A stretch of 38,642 nucleotides of DNA, taken from NCBI GenBank assembly GCA_025201705.1, contig MU616804.1:2237-40878 (forward strand), given 5' to 3'. Each line of letters starts with the position of its first letter. The stretch's first letter is position 1. Shown piece after piece: positions 9,061 through 20,716 of the stretch. This DNA is from Dissophora ornata (lineage: Eukaryota; Mortierellomycota; Mortierellomycetes; Mortierellales; Mortierellaceae). A model generated the notes under the pieces. That model saw only the letters and a list, made by a program, of their open reading frames with translations, was not told where the DNA came from and did not search any database. A program made the translations under genes and the position numbers.

Positions 9061-12000
9061 GTTGGAAGGGATGAGGTGGAGGAAGTGGAGGTGAAGAGCG
9101 AATGAAGAAACAAAACGAGGCGAGGTTCAGGTTCTTTTTATACTTCTCGGGTCGCAATATATGTGGCCGATAAACTGTACTTTGTGAGGAGCATGGTCAG
9201 CAGGGCTGTCAACATCAAAAGCTATTCAGTTACAAAGACGCGACATTCGACTATGCGCCCGACATGAATGATTGGAGAGCGAACAAATTAGTGCAGCGTT
9301 CGTAGAGTAGATGGACTAGTGTTTCCTGTTATGGACAAACTGTGGCGCGCAAGAAGAGCGATAGGTGTCTGTTGGACATGGTTTGTCCCCATCAGGTTTG
9401 TTATCACTCTAGCCTAAAAAGAAAGTTCATTCGTTGAAAATGTATGCAGACTTGCAGGGAAAAAATTATGCGCCTAGACCAAAACAATTCTCAAATCAAC
9501 AGAAAAAACGACAAAGTATACATGTACCTGGCACAAAGGTCCAATTTTTTTTTTGAAAAATGCTCTTTTCCAGGAGACAAGAAATTTCATGAACACCCGG
9601 ATAATCGTGTGCTCCTTCGCATCGAGGAAATTACAGTACAACGAAAATATGCCCAGGGTTTCCCCCAGAATTGCCCAAAATGATTGCATGTCAGCTTTTG
9701 CATGGCACTGGGCTGCCAGATTGTATGTCTACGCCTTCCGCTTGACGTGTCTTTCTATTGCCGGGCGAAAGCAGTAGTGGTATGTTCTAGTACCTTCTAA
9801 TTAATTGAGCATTAACAAGCTAGATTCTGATGATGTGATTGAACAAACAAATGTTCACACGCGCCTTCAGTTTAATCTCAAGTCAAGGGAAACTGACAGC
9901 GCAATTGTTTTCGTTTCCAGTTTTGTACAATCCCGGTCGCATGCCTGTCTAACGGTCAATCACGCCATTGAGCATGAAGTATATGAACTGTGTTTTTGAA
10001 TTTCACCAATGACACTGATAAAATGCTCTCAAGAGCCGCATTCTCATGAGGGTCGCGTGTTTTTCCATGATGTAAATCAATTCAAAGACCGTCTTGGTTT
10101 ACTGTGACTCTGAACCTTGCAAGGAGCACGAAGCGGGTTGTTGTTTATATCTGACGAGAACATGTGTATTGCCGGGAGAGCTGCTAAATAAGGCGCCCTT
10201 CTGTGCCTTTGTTTTGGTAGCCTGTACTTTGGAGTTTTCGAGATGCCCTTGTGTGTAGCTCTGCTCTGCTTCAGGTAAGCAAAAAAAATGATTGGTTCGT
10301 CTTTTTCTTCGTAGACCTAGACCCTGAGACCCTTAGTCGCGCCCTTGCAGGCCGTAAACAGCGAAGCAGGCCTGGGTGTGAACAACCCCCAATTTATTGT
10401 CTGCCTCTGTTATTGATATATCTTCCAACTTCCTCATCTTGCTCGCGAGATGTACTTACAATTCTTAATCGCGAAAATTATGAGTAAGAATTAGCGTAAA
10501 GCTTTTTATTCGTTGGGGGCATTGTCCTCTTTGGGCTTCCATGTTCGAGCGAAGAATATAATGTTTTGTCTTTACGATTTTGAGTTAGGTTTGTGTGTTA
10601 TCGTGTATATTTATTTCTCTTTCGAACCTAACCTTCCCCTCGCTCCCAGTGGTTCCCACTGCCATTCCGAGCTTGTGACACGAATGAGCCAGCTCAAAGG
10701 ACAAAACAAAAGACGCTTTGAAAAACATACTCACGGGTTTGCGTGAGCATTTGCTCGTTTTTGTAGTGGGCAATCCATTCTGCCGAGGACCTAAGAATGA
10801 GGCGTTTGTCAACCCCGTCTAGGGAATAACTGTACGCGTCAGGGACAATTAGAGTCCCTAGATTCATATTTAGCCTATACATCAAGAGTTCTAGGATAAT
10901 CCCGAGCGATGAACTATCAATTGCAGGAGCATATCGCAATAAACGGAGTGTTTGCATGTACTACTTCAGCATCTTGTGTTCGCTATGCCGTCCTAATACA
11001 AGAGGGAAATTGAGAGGCCGACTAGGTGAAAGTGATGCCATGGTGCCATGGTGCCGAGAATTATACCATTCGGTAGGTGGAGTGTGCAGTGAGGGTCTGA
11101 GTACGAACGCTTGATTGACGATTGTCGAACATGGTTGTCTAGTGTGGGAGTACAGGAGTCATGATCGGAAAGACCTTGCACAGTGGTAGTCGCCGCGATG
11201 CTTTTGAACGGAACAATTGTACGTTGTATTAGTTGGCAGAGTTGTGCGAAATATGTCTTGTTTCTTATTGGGTCTATCACAAAAATTCGCTGATTGGCCA
11301 ATACACTGGTGTATCCTAGCTTTCTGATCCAAGATACCGAAATGCAAAGCTGTAGCTGAATTTCCATCCCTTGTAGCTCCAGTTTATTCATAGTTATCGA
11401 TTGTCGTCCACCACGGTCCATCTCGTTTCGATACACAGAGCTTATTTATTGCCCTTTTATTTGCGCCACCATTCCAGCTGGAAGCTTCTTTGACTCGGAA
11501 GAGTGTAAGAGCGAGCCCTTTTCTTCTCTTCTCTTCTCTTTTCTTCCTTTCCATTCGCCACTGCAGGACGCTTCAGGTAAGTCCGAAATGTCTTTCTCTT
11601 CTCTCTCTCCACAGGCGGTACACTCTCTCGACGTTTCTTTTCCTTTCTCTTATTTTCTCCTCACTCCTTGGACCACATCCAGTGTCTGCTTAGCTTCTCT
11701 GTCTTTCCTTGATTCCACGAGTTTATTTATTGTTCTTGTCGTTTTGGAGCTATCCACAAGGGGGCGGCAAGAAATGGGCGAGAGTGATAGTTGGAGGATT
11801 ATCCAAGCTCTTCTCTTTCGAACACTGTGGCGCGTACCTGGGGCTCGCCCCGCGCGTTGAAGCGATACATGGTCATGAATCCAGTTCTTTGGCTCTGAGA
11901 GCTGTAAGTCTATTGTTGATGCTTTTAATATTACAACTACGAAGACATCGCTTCGTAGGTCTAACCGTTGGTTTGATCAGTAGGGCCGTAAAACTTTGGT

Positions 12001-12606
12001 GTACGATACATATGACGATTCGGGGTGGACGTGCGAGTTTTGTAACGTAATTTTCGCGCCTTTCACACTGTACAAAATTTACGCGTCTGTCGCCTGCAAC
12101 GAACAGTCTTGAACAGAGAACATCAAAGCCGTACTTGCCGTACTTGCCGCACAGCCGAAGGGCATCACATCATCAGTCTTGCTGCCTCTGGCAACAGTTA
12201 GGGCCGCATGCAATCTATGTGTTTAATCCATCCACATTGACTGCTAGTTCCGGAACGCGGTACTTTCAGAAGGCACAGGCCAACAGAGGCATGGTATTTG
12301 CTCGTCTCACAAACTTTGTGACTGCGCCCTCCTGTGGGCAAGATGACGAAGACTAAACGTTCATGGTCCCGTGATAGCTTCACCGTTTGGTTCAAAGGCT
12401 GGCATGGCACATCCTTTGCAGCAGCAATTCTTTTTCATTTCCATTCCATTGGAGCCCCTTTCTCACATTCATCTACTACGTATCTTGAGTCGTCATACAC
12501 AACTACCCTCGAATCCCCCCCCCTCCCCCTCTCAATTGCAACTATCGTCAGCTCAAGGAAGTAATTGCCCAAGAGCAAAGACAGAGTAGAGACACACCTC
12601 AAGAGC
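9061..12606. other. Long spacer between divergent protease 3 and Pns1-like gene
   Basis: No coding gene supported. Two sites resemble strong 5' splice sites in the plus direction, both preceded by GCTTCAG: GTAAGC at 10275 and GTAAGT at 11577. A pyrimidine tract ending in AG at 12551 could be the matching acceptor, so an untranslated first exon of the Pns1-like gene near 11.5 kb is possible but unproven. A CT-rich tract lies at about 11518-11700. Other open frames (for example minus 10993-11436) look non-coding. Confidence 0.5.
9136..9142 (-). promoter_or_regulatory. TATA box of aspartic protease 3
   Basis: TATAAAA on the minus strand, about 77-83 bases before the ATG at 9060, matching the arrangement in the other two paralogues. 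Confidence 0.75.
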
Positions 12607-15584
12607 ATGTCTTCATATGGAAACAATAGCTCGCGGACACAGGGCCTACAAGGTGCTGTAGGGCGCAACTGGCGTGCTCCAGTCCGCAACGCAGGCCAAG
12701 CTCCTGGGAGCTCCTCGCGCATGGCAGGGACATTGTTTTACTCTGTGCCAACTATCGACAATGACGGCGACAATTCAGACGGGGAGCGCCCAGACGACGA
12801 TGTCCAGCCGCTGCATGAGTCGTACATGCCTGACTATGACTCTGAAGATGACGGATCAGATTCGAGCACACATTCGCCACCCATGTCGCTGTTCCTTGAC
12901 CGGCAGCCGCAGCCGGAAGAGCCACCTCTGGTACGCTCACTTTGCAGTGACTGTCTATATGATACTTTTTTTTTTTTTTTTGTATCCTTTGCCACCACAT
13001 GGGCATCGCCGACTAAATAGCGTTCACGTTTGTTCTAGACGCCTGCGGCGATCTACCTTGACGTCCCGCCGCCAGTTTCGTCGAAATCAAAAGCCAGCGG
13101 AACACTTGGCGAGCAATTGCTAGAACCGACCGCAGTAAGTCAATATGCCTTGTATGTAGTGGTTGGGGGATTTTTTTAGTGTGGTGTTAGCGGACACGCA
13201 ATTCTGATTCGGTTTTTGTAGATTCCTACAGGGCCTGTTGGATGGACCTCAATATCATACAAGCGCAACTTCAAGGACCCGTTCTTTGGAGCTCTTTACA
13301 TATTTGCCTTGGCTGTGTACTTCATTCTTGGCATCGTGCTGCTTTTCACTACCAGCGTAAGTCCTGTGAGCCTCGTTTTGATCTTGTGCTGACATATTCC
13401 TGGGTGGCGCAGATCATCTAACTGCGCAAACTTTTTTGTAGTCATCGCCGCTGGAGGGACAGATCTACAACGTTTTCTCTGTCATGAAGTCGAGTGCAGG
13501 TAAGGATGCAGTGTCAGTACATCCATATTTGGTGTTTCCCTTTGTTATTCTTGGCATATCAATCACTATGGAGGAAAGCTGACCACAAGATTCACTAATT
13601 TCCTTTATGGACTTAGGGATGTTGACGCTTGTAGTCTTGATTTCGGCTGCGCTAGGGACTTTATGGTTGCTCACGTTGCGCTCATTCACCAGAGTAAGTA
13701 GGACAAGAGGTTCCTTTATTCGCGCATGTCTACAGTCTTTTACGATCCCTGCGGACTGATGTGTTTTCTTTGAAACGTTAGCCTGTCGTATGGGCCACAG
13801 TGCTGTCGGTTCCGTGCTTTGCGCTTGTTATATTTATTTGGTCGTTGGTGTCGTCGTTTCAAGGACCAAGGAGGGAGAACGGGGGACGAGATCCACAGGA
13901 CACGGGATTGACTGTGCTCTCGCTGCTGCCCCTGAGCGTCGGATCGATGTTTCTGAGCGTTATTTATCTACGACGCCGCTATATTGCAAGGACCACGGCT
14001 ATCATTGAGGTGAGTGCTGTGGGTTAATCTGTCGCTTTTGACCCAGAGATTTACTCTTCAAGGTCCCACTCACAACTATCCTCGCCATCTTCCGCAATAG
14101 CTCGCATGCGAGATTTTGAAGGACAATCCCGACATGTTCTTTGTCTCGTTCGGTCTTATGCTTGTTCATGTGGTGTTCACTGCGATTTGGCTGCTTTTTC
14201 TCTCGAGGGTCTTCTTGATCGGACATGTTGAAGCCAGTGCTGAGCTCAGTACGTGTAGTTACATCAGTTATTGCTGCTGAAGTGTGATCCGCATTAGATT
14301 TGATCAGTGGCTCTAACATCAATCATACTTTGAACCATGACATTAGAAAAATGGGTCATGGAGGACAACTTTTACCCAATCTGTGGGTACATGATCTTTA
14401 TCTACATGTGGACATCGGCTGTGCTGAGTAATGTCCAGAGGTATTGAGAAAATCTTACAATGGCCATGTCGTAGTCATCAAGCTTCGAGAACCAATGTGC
14501 TGATATTGCGCTCAATTTTGAAAATTAGGGTAACTTTGGCGAATGTGGTATCAAAGTGGTACTTCCACAGGTAATATTATTTCCGCAAATGCGCTTATGC
14601 TTTGTGTGGTTCTTTCGAGCTACATGAATGTAATTAACCCACTATCAATCCTACAGGCACGAACCATTCGCCTATCACAGCTCAAAGATCACCGAGCCCG
14701 CTCTTATCAACGCTACGACGACCTCGTTCGGGTCCGTTTGCCTGGGCGCTCTATTCATCGCCATCGTGCAGTTTACAGCGTTTGCTCTTCGGAATACTGC
14801 GAAGGTAGAGCAACTAGTGTTTTGTTATATGTCTATGTTGCAGCAGGATCGAAATCTAACATTTGTATTCTAACTCTATTCAAACCACAGAAACTGAAAG
14901 AGAGTTCATTCCCATTATTTGTGTTTATTGCCACGTTCTGTCGAATTATCCAAGGCCTTGTGGAAAATTTCAACAACTACACATTAATCTATGTTGGCAT
15001 CACCGGAGAGAGTTTGTTTTCAGCAGCGCGTTCTGCGAGCAAAATCTTCCACAGAAACTTGTTGTGGGGGTTGATATCTGGTATGGCAGCAGTCTGTTTT
15101 TGGTTTGGTTTGGTTTGCAACCCTGCTGTTGCGCCGCTTGTGGTATACTCTTTGCGGGGGGTGGCTCTGGCCTAACAGCCCCTGGATATCTCTATTCTTG
15201 TCATTTTTAGATTTCTTGACGAAGCTGATCCTGTTCGTTTACTCCACGCTGCTGTCGCTTCTGACGGGTTTTGCGGCGTATGTTTTTGCCACACACACAC
15301 TCAAGTCGCCATACGGCTATGTTATTGGCATTCTTTCGGGCATCATCCCGTTTTATGTCACTCGTTTCTTTACCCATATCATGGCGATCACGTAAGCTCT
15401 CGACTTTCTGATTTTCCTCCTCTTTGAAGTGCTCTGTAAGCTTTATCTTGTTTCTTCATATGGTTAACAAACTTGTTTGTTTTTAAATAGCGTTGATGCG
15501 ACGTTCCTCTGCTATGCCATTGACCTGGATACAAACACCTGCCACTGCAACAAGGCCCACAGTGCGTTCGGTGTGTCACACTAA
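12607..15584 (+). CDS. PNS1: Choline-transporter-like membrane protein (Pns1/CTL, SLC44 family), 13 exons
   Basis: Multi-pass plasma-membrane protein of the CTL/SLC44 family; despite the name, choline transport by fungal Pns1 is not established. I assembled 13 exons giving 604 aa: 12607-12930, 13039-13134, 13222-13356, 13442-13499, 13617-13693, 13782-14009, 14101-14248, 14347-14440, 14530-14571, 14657-14804, 14891-15080, 15211-15391, 15491-15584. All introns are GT-AG, 85-130 bp, and phases agree throughout. The first 140 residues are hydrophilic and acidic, followed by about ten hydrophobic segments. Family landmarks are the FKDPFFG entry to the first membrane segment, AIIELACEILKDNP, VTLANVVSKWYFHR, YVGITGESLFSAARSA and the C-terminal ATFLCYAIDLDTNT. 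The ATG at 12607 starts a frame of typical acidic N-terminal composition; a TTG further upstream is in frame but not a credible start. Confidence 0.93.
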
Positions 15585-15601
15585 GGAGCACAAAGATGAT
15601 G

Positions 15602-15607
15602 AATAAA
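15602..15607 (+). terminator. Polyadenylation signal of Pns1-like gene
   Basis: AATAAA 18 bases after the stop codon. The 497-base gap to the next gene holds no other coding signal. Confidence 0.5.
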
Positions 15608-15966
15608 AACAAGACGTTTTACCCAGCAAACAATAGCCTTCCATCTTTAGTGTTTGTTCAGCATGCGCCACGCCATGGTTTGTGTGCAGCCGTGCCATGA
15701 CATCGCATTGTCCCACATCAACTCTACGACCATTGGAGCAATACCAATTTATAGGCAACTGCATGTCCCGTTGTTTCGCAATGCCATTCTGAAAATAACC
15801 CATAGATTTTAATCTTAATTATCCAGCGGCAAGTTGATCAATGCACGCGTACAAACAATAGTGGTAGCATTACAGCTTCGCCTCGCCCGAAAAAAGTGAA
15901 TTGTGCATGTCACCGAGCATCATACATTGCAAAGAACTGCTCAGCTATGTGGTTTTTATAAGCAGC

Positions 15967-15976
15967 TGTATAAATA
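15967..15976 (+). promoter_or_regulatory. TATA box of CCCH zinc-finger gene
   Basis: GTATAAATAA lies about 110 bases before the ATG at 16082, in the 15585-16081 spacer. Confidence 0.5.
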
Positions 15977-16081
15977 ACGACACCTTTTGTTCTGAATGGA
16001 AATGCAGCAACAGACATCCTGTCATTCATATAAAATAATAAAGCGCTGCGTATTTCGCCCACATCTCTGCTGCTTTAAACA

Positions 16082-18232
16082 ATGCCAAATGCTTACTTGC
16101 TCAGTCCAACTTCGGATCCCTTCAACCCATTCCAGTCCATCTTCAATGTTGCGCGGCCACTGCAGTCACTACAACCGGCGCCGAAGGAAGTAGTGGTCAC
16201 CTCAGATTTCAGCCATCAGGAAGCGTATGTTGCTGATCCCTATTACGACATCTCATCGACGTTTCAGTCCGCACTGTCGTCCGTCGCTGCATCCCAAGTT
16301 CTGGAGTCATTCCCCGCGACACCCGCAGCAGCTACAACGTCCATCATCTCTACTTCAAATTCCACAGTATCATCGCCTCTGGGTCCTAGCCTAGATTATC
16401 ATCGCGCTGAGGCCGTGGCGGATGACGACCGAAGAAGATGTCGCATATGGTTCGACGAAAATAATGATTTCCACAAAGCAGAAAATCCTTTGGCACTATC
16501 AGGCACCGGTCTTCGTGCCTACCAACCGTCACATTCCGCCTCGTCATCGATATCGTCCGTGGCAACAGTAACGTCGAGAAATTCTTGGTGCGGCAATACT
16601 CGTCCGAAGAGCCACCAATCTATGGATGAGAAGTCGACAGACAACAACGGCGTCATCTCGTCTTTGCTATTGGCTCCTCCGATGTCAACTTATCAAAGGC
16701 GGCATTCAAGCTACATGCCTTGCGAATCCGTTGCATTCCTTTGTTGCCAGGGCGTCCGTCGGCAAGGCTCTTTGACAAGTAGAGCCTCGATGAAGAGCAG
16801 CACTGGCAGTGACTACAATTTCAATAGCAACAACCAAACGAATCATTCCAGCAGCTCTAACAATAACAGCGGAGGCCACCATAATACGATGCCGCACTTC
16901 AAGACCGAGTTTTGCGTGAGGTTTCGCGAATCAGGCGGCCGCTGTCCGTTCGGGGAGCGGTGCCAGTTTGTCCATCACGACTACGAACTCCAACGACGGA
17001 GCCGCGCATTGACGTACAAGACGCGACACTGCTGGAGCGGAGAGAAGTGTCCCTATCAACAGAACCATGCTCGGTGCATTTATCTGCATGCAGATGAGAC
17101 GGCTGAAATGTTTGATCAACAGCGGGGAATCAGTTTTGAGAGAGTGAAGAAGATACTCGCGAATAAGGAGTTGAAGCAGCAAAGAAAACAGTTTGCTGCT
17201 GTTGCTATTGCCACTGGCGCTAACTTTGGTTTTAGTGCTAACGCCATGAATCGAGGAGGTCTGGACAGACCGCACTCAACTGGATCCACCATACAACGCG
17301 AATGGATGAAGTGTCACGCCAACTCTCCTGCGCCCAAAGGCCCTTCGGTTCGTCTACCACTAAATGCGCCACTTGAGCTGGACCCGTCATTGTTAAAAGA
17401 CCTCCCTCCGCTGTTGAAAGATCTCCCTCCACTTCCAACGGACATTGATGTCCAACAATCGGGCGTCCCTGATCTGTCCACTCCCCCCAAGCTTTTCCCA
17501 CCGGCAAGTCGTTTATTTTCGTCTCTAGCCACCAATCTCACGTCGCCGTCACCGCCTTGTAGCTATGGTGCTGTTGTTACTGCCACCTCCTCGAGCTCTG
17601 CTCGGATGCCCAAGCCCCTCACAATCATGTTACCTTCTTCGTATACCCCGACTTCTATGACGAGTGGGGCACGGCCGACGTTGCCGGATTTGTTCTCCCC
17701 AGGAACGATGCCCGAGATCCAAGTCCCGTTCTCGAATCATGAGCAACTCGACGGGTGGGAGGATCCTTGTTTTGATGGAGATCCTGATCAAGAAGAACAG
17801 TATACCTACCGGCCTCTGATGACGCACGATCCTAAGCTGTGGGCATACACAGATAATCATCCACAACCGCAACCACAACCGCCATCCTTGTCAGACGAGC
17901 AACTTTTGCTGGGTCAATCGCGGGCTTCGCAAGATCAACAAGGTGCCTTAGAGATATTACAGCTGCAAGAAGACGACGAAGAGCAACAGAATGAATTGGG
18001 ATCACTGCCACTGGGAAGCGTTCAACGACGCGCCTCGACTACGACCAAGTGCTGTAGCATGACCGATTTGTTGTCGGGGATCATGCGCAGAAGGACTTCT
18101 GTGGGCAGTCATTTGCATTCCGCTTTGTCTTTGAGAAGGAACGCGAATAGTGGCGGCAGCGGTAGTGGTAGTTCCAGAGGTGGCAATGAAAAGACCCCAG
18201 TGAGTCCTGTTGGTCATTACAAGTTATGGTAA
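16082..18232 (+). CDS. Tandem CCCH zinc-finger RNA-binding protein, TTP/Tis11-like
   Basis: Probable RNA-binding regulator of mRNA stability; family members bind AU-rich 3' UTR elements. The frame is a single exon of 716 aa starting at an ATG in an A-rich context. The first 265 residues are Ser/Thr/Asn-rich and probably disordered. Finger 1 has the lead-in FKTEFC and C278-x9-C288-x5-C294-x3-H298. Finger 2 has the lead-in YKTRHC but reads C317-x5-C323-x8-C332-x3-H336, not the usual x8-x5-x3. The two fingers are 18 residues apart, as in TTP. Downstream come a short repeat (LLKDLPPLLKDLPP, about 438-451), a Gln/Glu stretch and basic-Ser motifs such as RRASTTT and RRRTS that suit AGC-kinase sites. 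Targets cannot be predicted. No intron was seen. Confidence 0.9.
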   Translation: MPNAYLLSPTSDPFNPFQSIFNVARPLQSLQPAPKEVVVTSDFSHQEAYVADPYYDISSTFQSALSSVAASQVLESFPATPAAATTSIISTSNSTVSSPLGPSLDYHRAEAVADDDRRRCRIWFDENNDFHKAENPLALSGTGLRAYQPSHSASSSISSVATVTSRNSWCGNTRPKSHQSMDEKSTDNNGVISSLLLAPPMSTYQRRHSSYMPCESVAFLCCQGVRRQGSLTSRASMKSSTGSDYNFNSNNQTNHSSSSNNNSGGHHNTMPHFKTEFCVRFRESGGRCPFGERCQFVHHDYELQRRSRALTYKTRHCWSGEKCPYQQNHARCIYLHADETAEMFDQQRGISFERVKKILANKELKQQRKQFAAVAIATGANFGFSANAMNRGGLDRPHSTGSTIQREWMKCHANSPAPKGPSVRLPLNAPLELDPSLLKDLPPLLKDLPPLPTDIDVQQSGVPDLSTPPKLFPPASRLFSSLATNLTSPSPPCSYGAVVTATSSSSARMPKPLTIMLPSSYTPTSMTSGARPTLPDLFSPGTMPEIQVPFSNHEQLDGWEDPCFDGDPDQEEQYTYRPLMTHDPKLWAYTDNHPQPQPQPPSLSDEQLLLGQSRASQDQQGALEILQLQEDDEEQQNELGSLPLGSVQRRASTTTKCCSMTDLLSGIMRRRTSVGSHLHSALSLRRNANSGGSGSGSSRGGNEKTPVSPVGHYKLW

Positions 18233-18298
18233 AATGACACGCTTCCATAAAATAAGACCTTGGATAGAGAGAGAGAGAGAGACAGCGCGACCCCAACA

Positions 18299-18304
18299 AA
18301 TAAA
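18299..18304 (+). terminator. Polyadenylation signal of CCCH gene
   Basis: AATAAA 67 bases after the stop codon ending at 18232. Confidence 0.45.
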
Positions 18305-18799
18305 GGCATAAACTGTTTACATATACCTATCCCTTTCTTTACGGTGAAATGATGTTCGCTACATCTGACAACTTCAGTCTTGAGGGTGTGTATCAGAGTG
18401 GGTCGGATCAAGCTTGGGGCGGGATAATCGGATCTTGGACATGTAGTCGTGCTCGAGTAGCGGCGTGACCAGGTTCTGATCCAAACGGGTTGTGAGAATC
18501 GTAATTTGATGAATACAAAACACGCTTGATGGGATGCACAGACCACGAGCAAGGAATGTTTGTGAACGAGAGTCGCATTACTGCAAACATTGTCAATTCC
18601 GTAGCGTTCGTGAATGCGCATGTACTTTTCTGGCAACGAAATACCCCAAGGCCCTCGATTATTCTTTTTCTTTTTTTTTTTTTTGCGCAAGATTGAGTTC
18701 TTTCATTGAAAAAGAGATTTATTGAAGGTGTCTATGATCGGCCAAGAACTAGTCTCAGTCGGGCCGATCGGTGATCGGATGGACCGATAGGAAGCCAGG

Positions 18800-18980
18800 C
18801 ACTTAGTATTATTCTTGAATCAGTCGAACCAGACAGGTGAACGATATCGCTCGCAAAAAAAAAAAAAAAAAAAAAAATGGTGAATAGCATCAAACAGCTC
18901 CTATTCTCTATTTCACTTGACCACATCACAGCTTACCCTGTCGCCAGACACAGCTTGCTTCTCGAATTTTGTTGGCCCAC
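18800..18980 (-). other. Putative 3'-terminal exons and 87-bp intron, copy A
   Basis: On the minus strand a coding-like stretch (NKIREASCVWRQ) meets a donor GTAAGC at 18936. An 87-base intron with a long T-tract ends GCGAG at 18850. The next exon would read about 13 codons (ISFTCLVRLIQE) to a stop. The arrangement, sequence and intron length match copy B at 38500-38642. Upstream in the same frame there is a TGA only a few codons away, so either another intron lies there or this copy is dead. The protein family is unknown. Confidence 0.35.
18855..18877. repeat. A23 homopolymer
   Basis: Run of 23 adenines inside the putative intron of copy A; on the minus strand it forms its T-tract. Copy B has only five at the same place. 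Confidence 0.85.
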
Positions 18981-19111
18981 CCTCACACCCACCCGACCAA
19001 GATTACTCCTAGCCGGGTTGGCAAACTGGCAGCAGTAAGAAGAAGTAATAAAGAGAAAAGAGAAAAGAGGAAAAGAAATCACAATAATAAAGAAACAAAT
19101 AAAAAAGCATG

Positions 19112-19307
19112 CCATGGTCTACGGTGAATACCCCTCACGATGAGGTAGGCAACAGAGGCACTACTCATGGTCATGTCAAGAACACTATGGAGAACACCAT
19201 ACCATGGTCTACGATATGTACCTCACAAGTGTGGTGCGGAGCATCATCCCCGAAGGTACGCTCACACTTGCTACGCGAAGCAGCAGAGGCACTACACATG
19301 GACATGT
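19112..19307. repeat. Imperfect tandem duplication
   Basis: CCATGGTCTACG occurs at 19112-19123 and 19202-19213. A 28-base block at 19149-19176 recurs at 19280-19307 with three mismatches (core CAGAGGCACTAC). The spacing differs (90 against 131), so one unit has gained or lost about 41 bases. Confidence 0.65.
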
Positions 19308-20716
19308 TGGGGTAGCATCCTAGCTCAACTGCCGTTCAGTCAAGGAGGGCTTGTAGGGTTTGGGAGGAGCTGATCCTGGCCACCTTTCTGCTGGGTTAAT
19401 CCACCCAGCTTGCAGCGAGAACACTTCATCCACTCTCACTCTGCGACCACGAGTGCAGGATTCCATGTCAGGGTCCCCCATTGCCATCCCAACCCTCAGC
19501 GACCTACTAGGAGCGTCGACAATTCGCTGAACCCCGAACGAGAAACAAAAAGCAGAAAGACAGAAATAAAAACGATAAAAGAGAATAAAGGATTACTGCC
19601 AGTTCGCCCCCTGGAACTGAAAGACGCGTGAAAACAAAAAGAGCAAACGGTGTTGGTTGTGTGCAAAAAAGAAAGAAAATGAAGAAAAGAAAAGAAAAAC
19701 GATGTGTAGAGAACTGCGACAAGACTCATTCACTTCTGCATTCACTTACTTTAATCTATTGCATTGCAAGAACGCAAATGAAGGCATTAGACATTAGCCC
19801 TTTACATTCGGGGTGTAGAGGGGGAAAGTGGAGTGAGGAAGGAGGAGTGACGTGGAGAAATAAAAAACTCGTGAGAAAATGAAAACACTGATGGCGCAAA
19901 CGGGTGTGGCTAAGAATTCCAAGGCACAGGATTGGCTGGGCTTGTCCAGCGATGCACAGAGTGTGGATTACAGCAATGCTGTGGGTGATGGCCAACGCAG
20001 CCTCCATGCTATAAGCGACAAAGAAGCACTGCACACTTCAAGTCGTAGCTTGAAGACAAAGCGCGCCGTTGATTTTCTAGCGATTTTTTGGAAAGGACGA
20101 TTTGTTGTGTGTGATCGATCCAATTAATCTTAAATCAGGGTGGCCTGTGCCTGAGAATGCAACGGCTGATACCACAAACAAGCAATCAACCATGGAAAAT
20201 GTAGTATGTACGCGTATCGGGGGGTGTACTACAGGACAGCTTGGACCTTGCACTTCCAATTCCCCTATATTGCTCCGATGTGAATATCCTCTTTTTGGTC
20301 GTCCCTTCCTTTCAGCTGCCCTTCAGTCCCAACATTTTTCAACTTCAAGAAATATTCATACGCCGGTCTCTCATCACCTCGAGAAGATTACAGATGCTAG
20401 TTATGACAAACACCGTCGACGTTTGGCAATATTCTTACGAAATGTCTGCGATTTGAGATGTAACCCCATCAGGGTTCCTGAACATCATGATACATAGTAA
20501 ACTCCATCGGCTCTTTAATTTTTTTTTTCTTTTTTCTTTCTGAGCTTCGTTACGTGACGAATGCTAGAAGGAGACGCGGAGTAATTAAAAAGGACAGAGG
20601 ATATAAAAGAGACGAAATGCAGATTGTCAAAAATAGTCGAGGGGTCTATTTGTTCTGTTTTAGAAGGTAAGAAAATAGAGACAAGATATAATGGATAGGG
20701 GGGGGAAAAAAATCTA

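Larger units (their letters stand above)
18233..20716. other. Spacer between CCCH gene and Mss51-like gene
   Basis: Holds a GA microsatellite (about 18268-18283), an A23 run (18855-18877), an exon-intron-like segment on the minus strand (about 18800-18980) that recurs at the right window edge, and an imperfect internal duplication (19112-19307). In the latter, plus-strand codons from 19202 read MVYDMYLTSVVRSIIPEGTL and look coding-like but lead to no recognised gene. Frames at 20102-20497 show no domain. Confidence 0.5.

Noticed and set aside
20102..20497. Plus-strand frame of 131 codons
   Set aside because: No domain, no TATA or splice context, and composition like the surrounding spacer.
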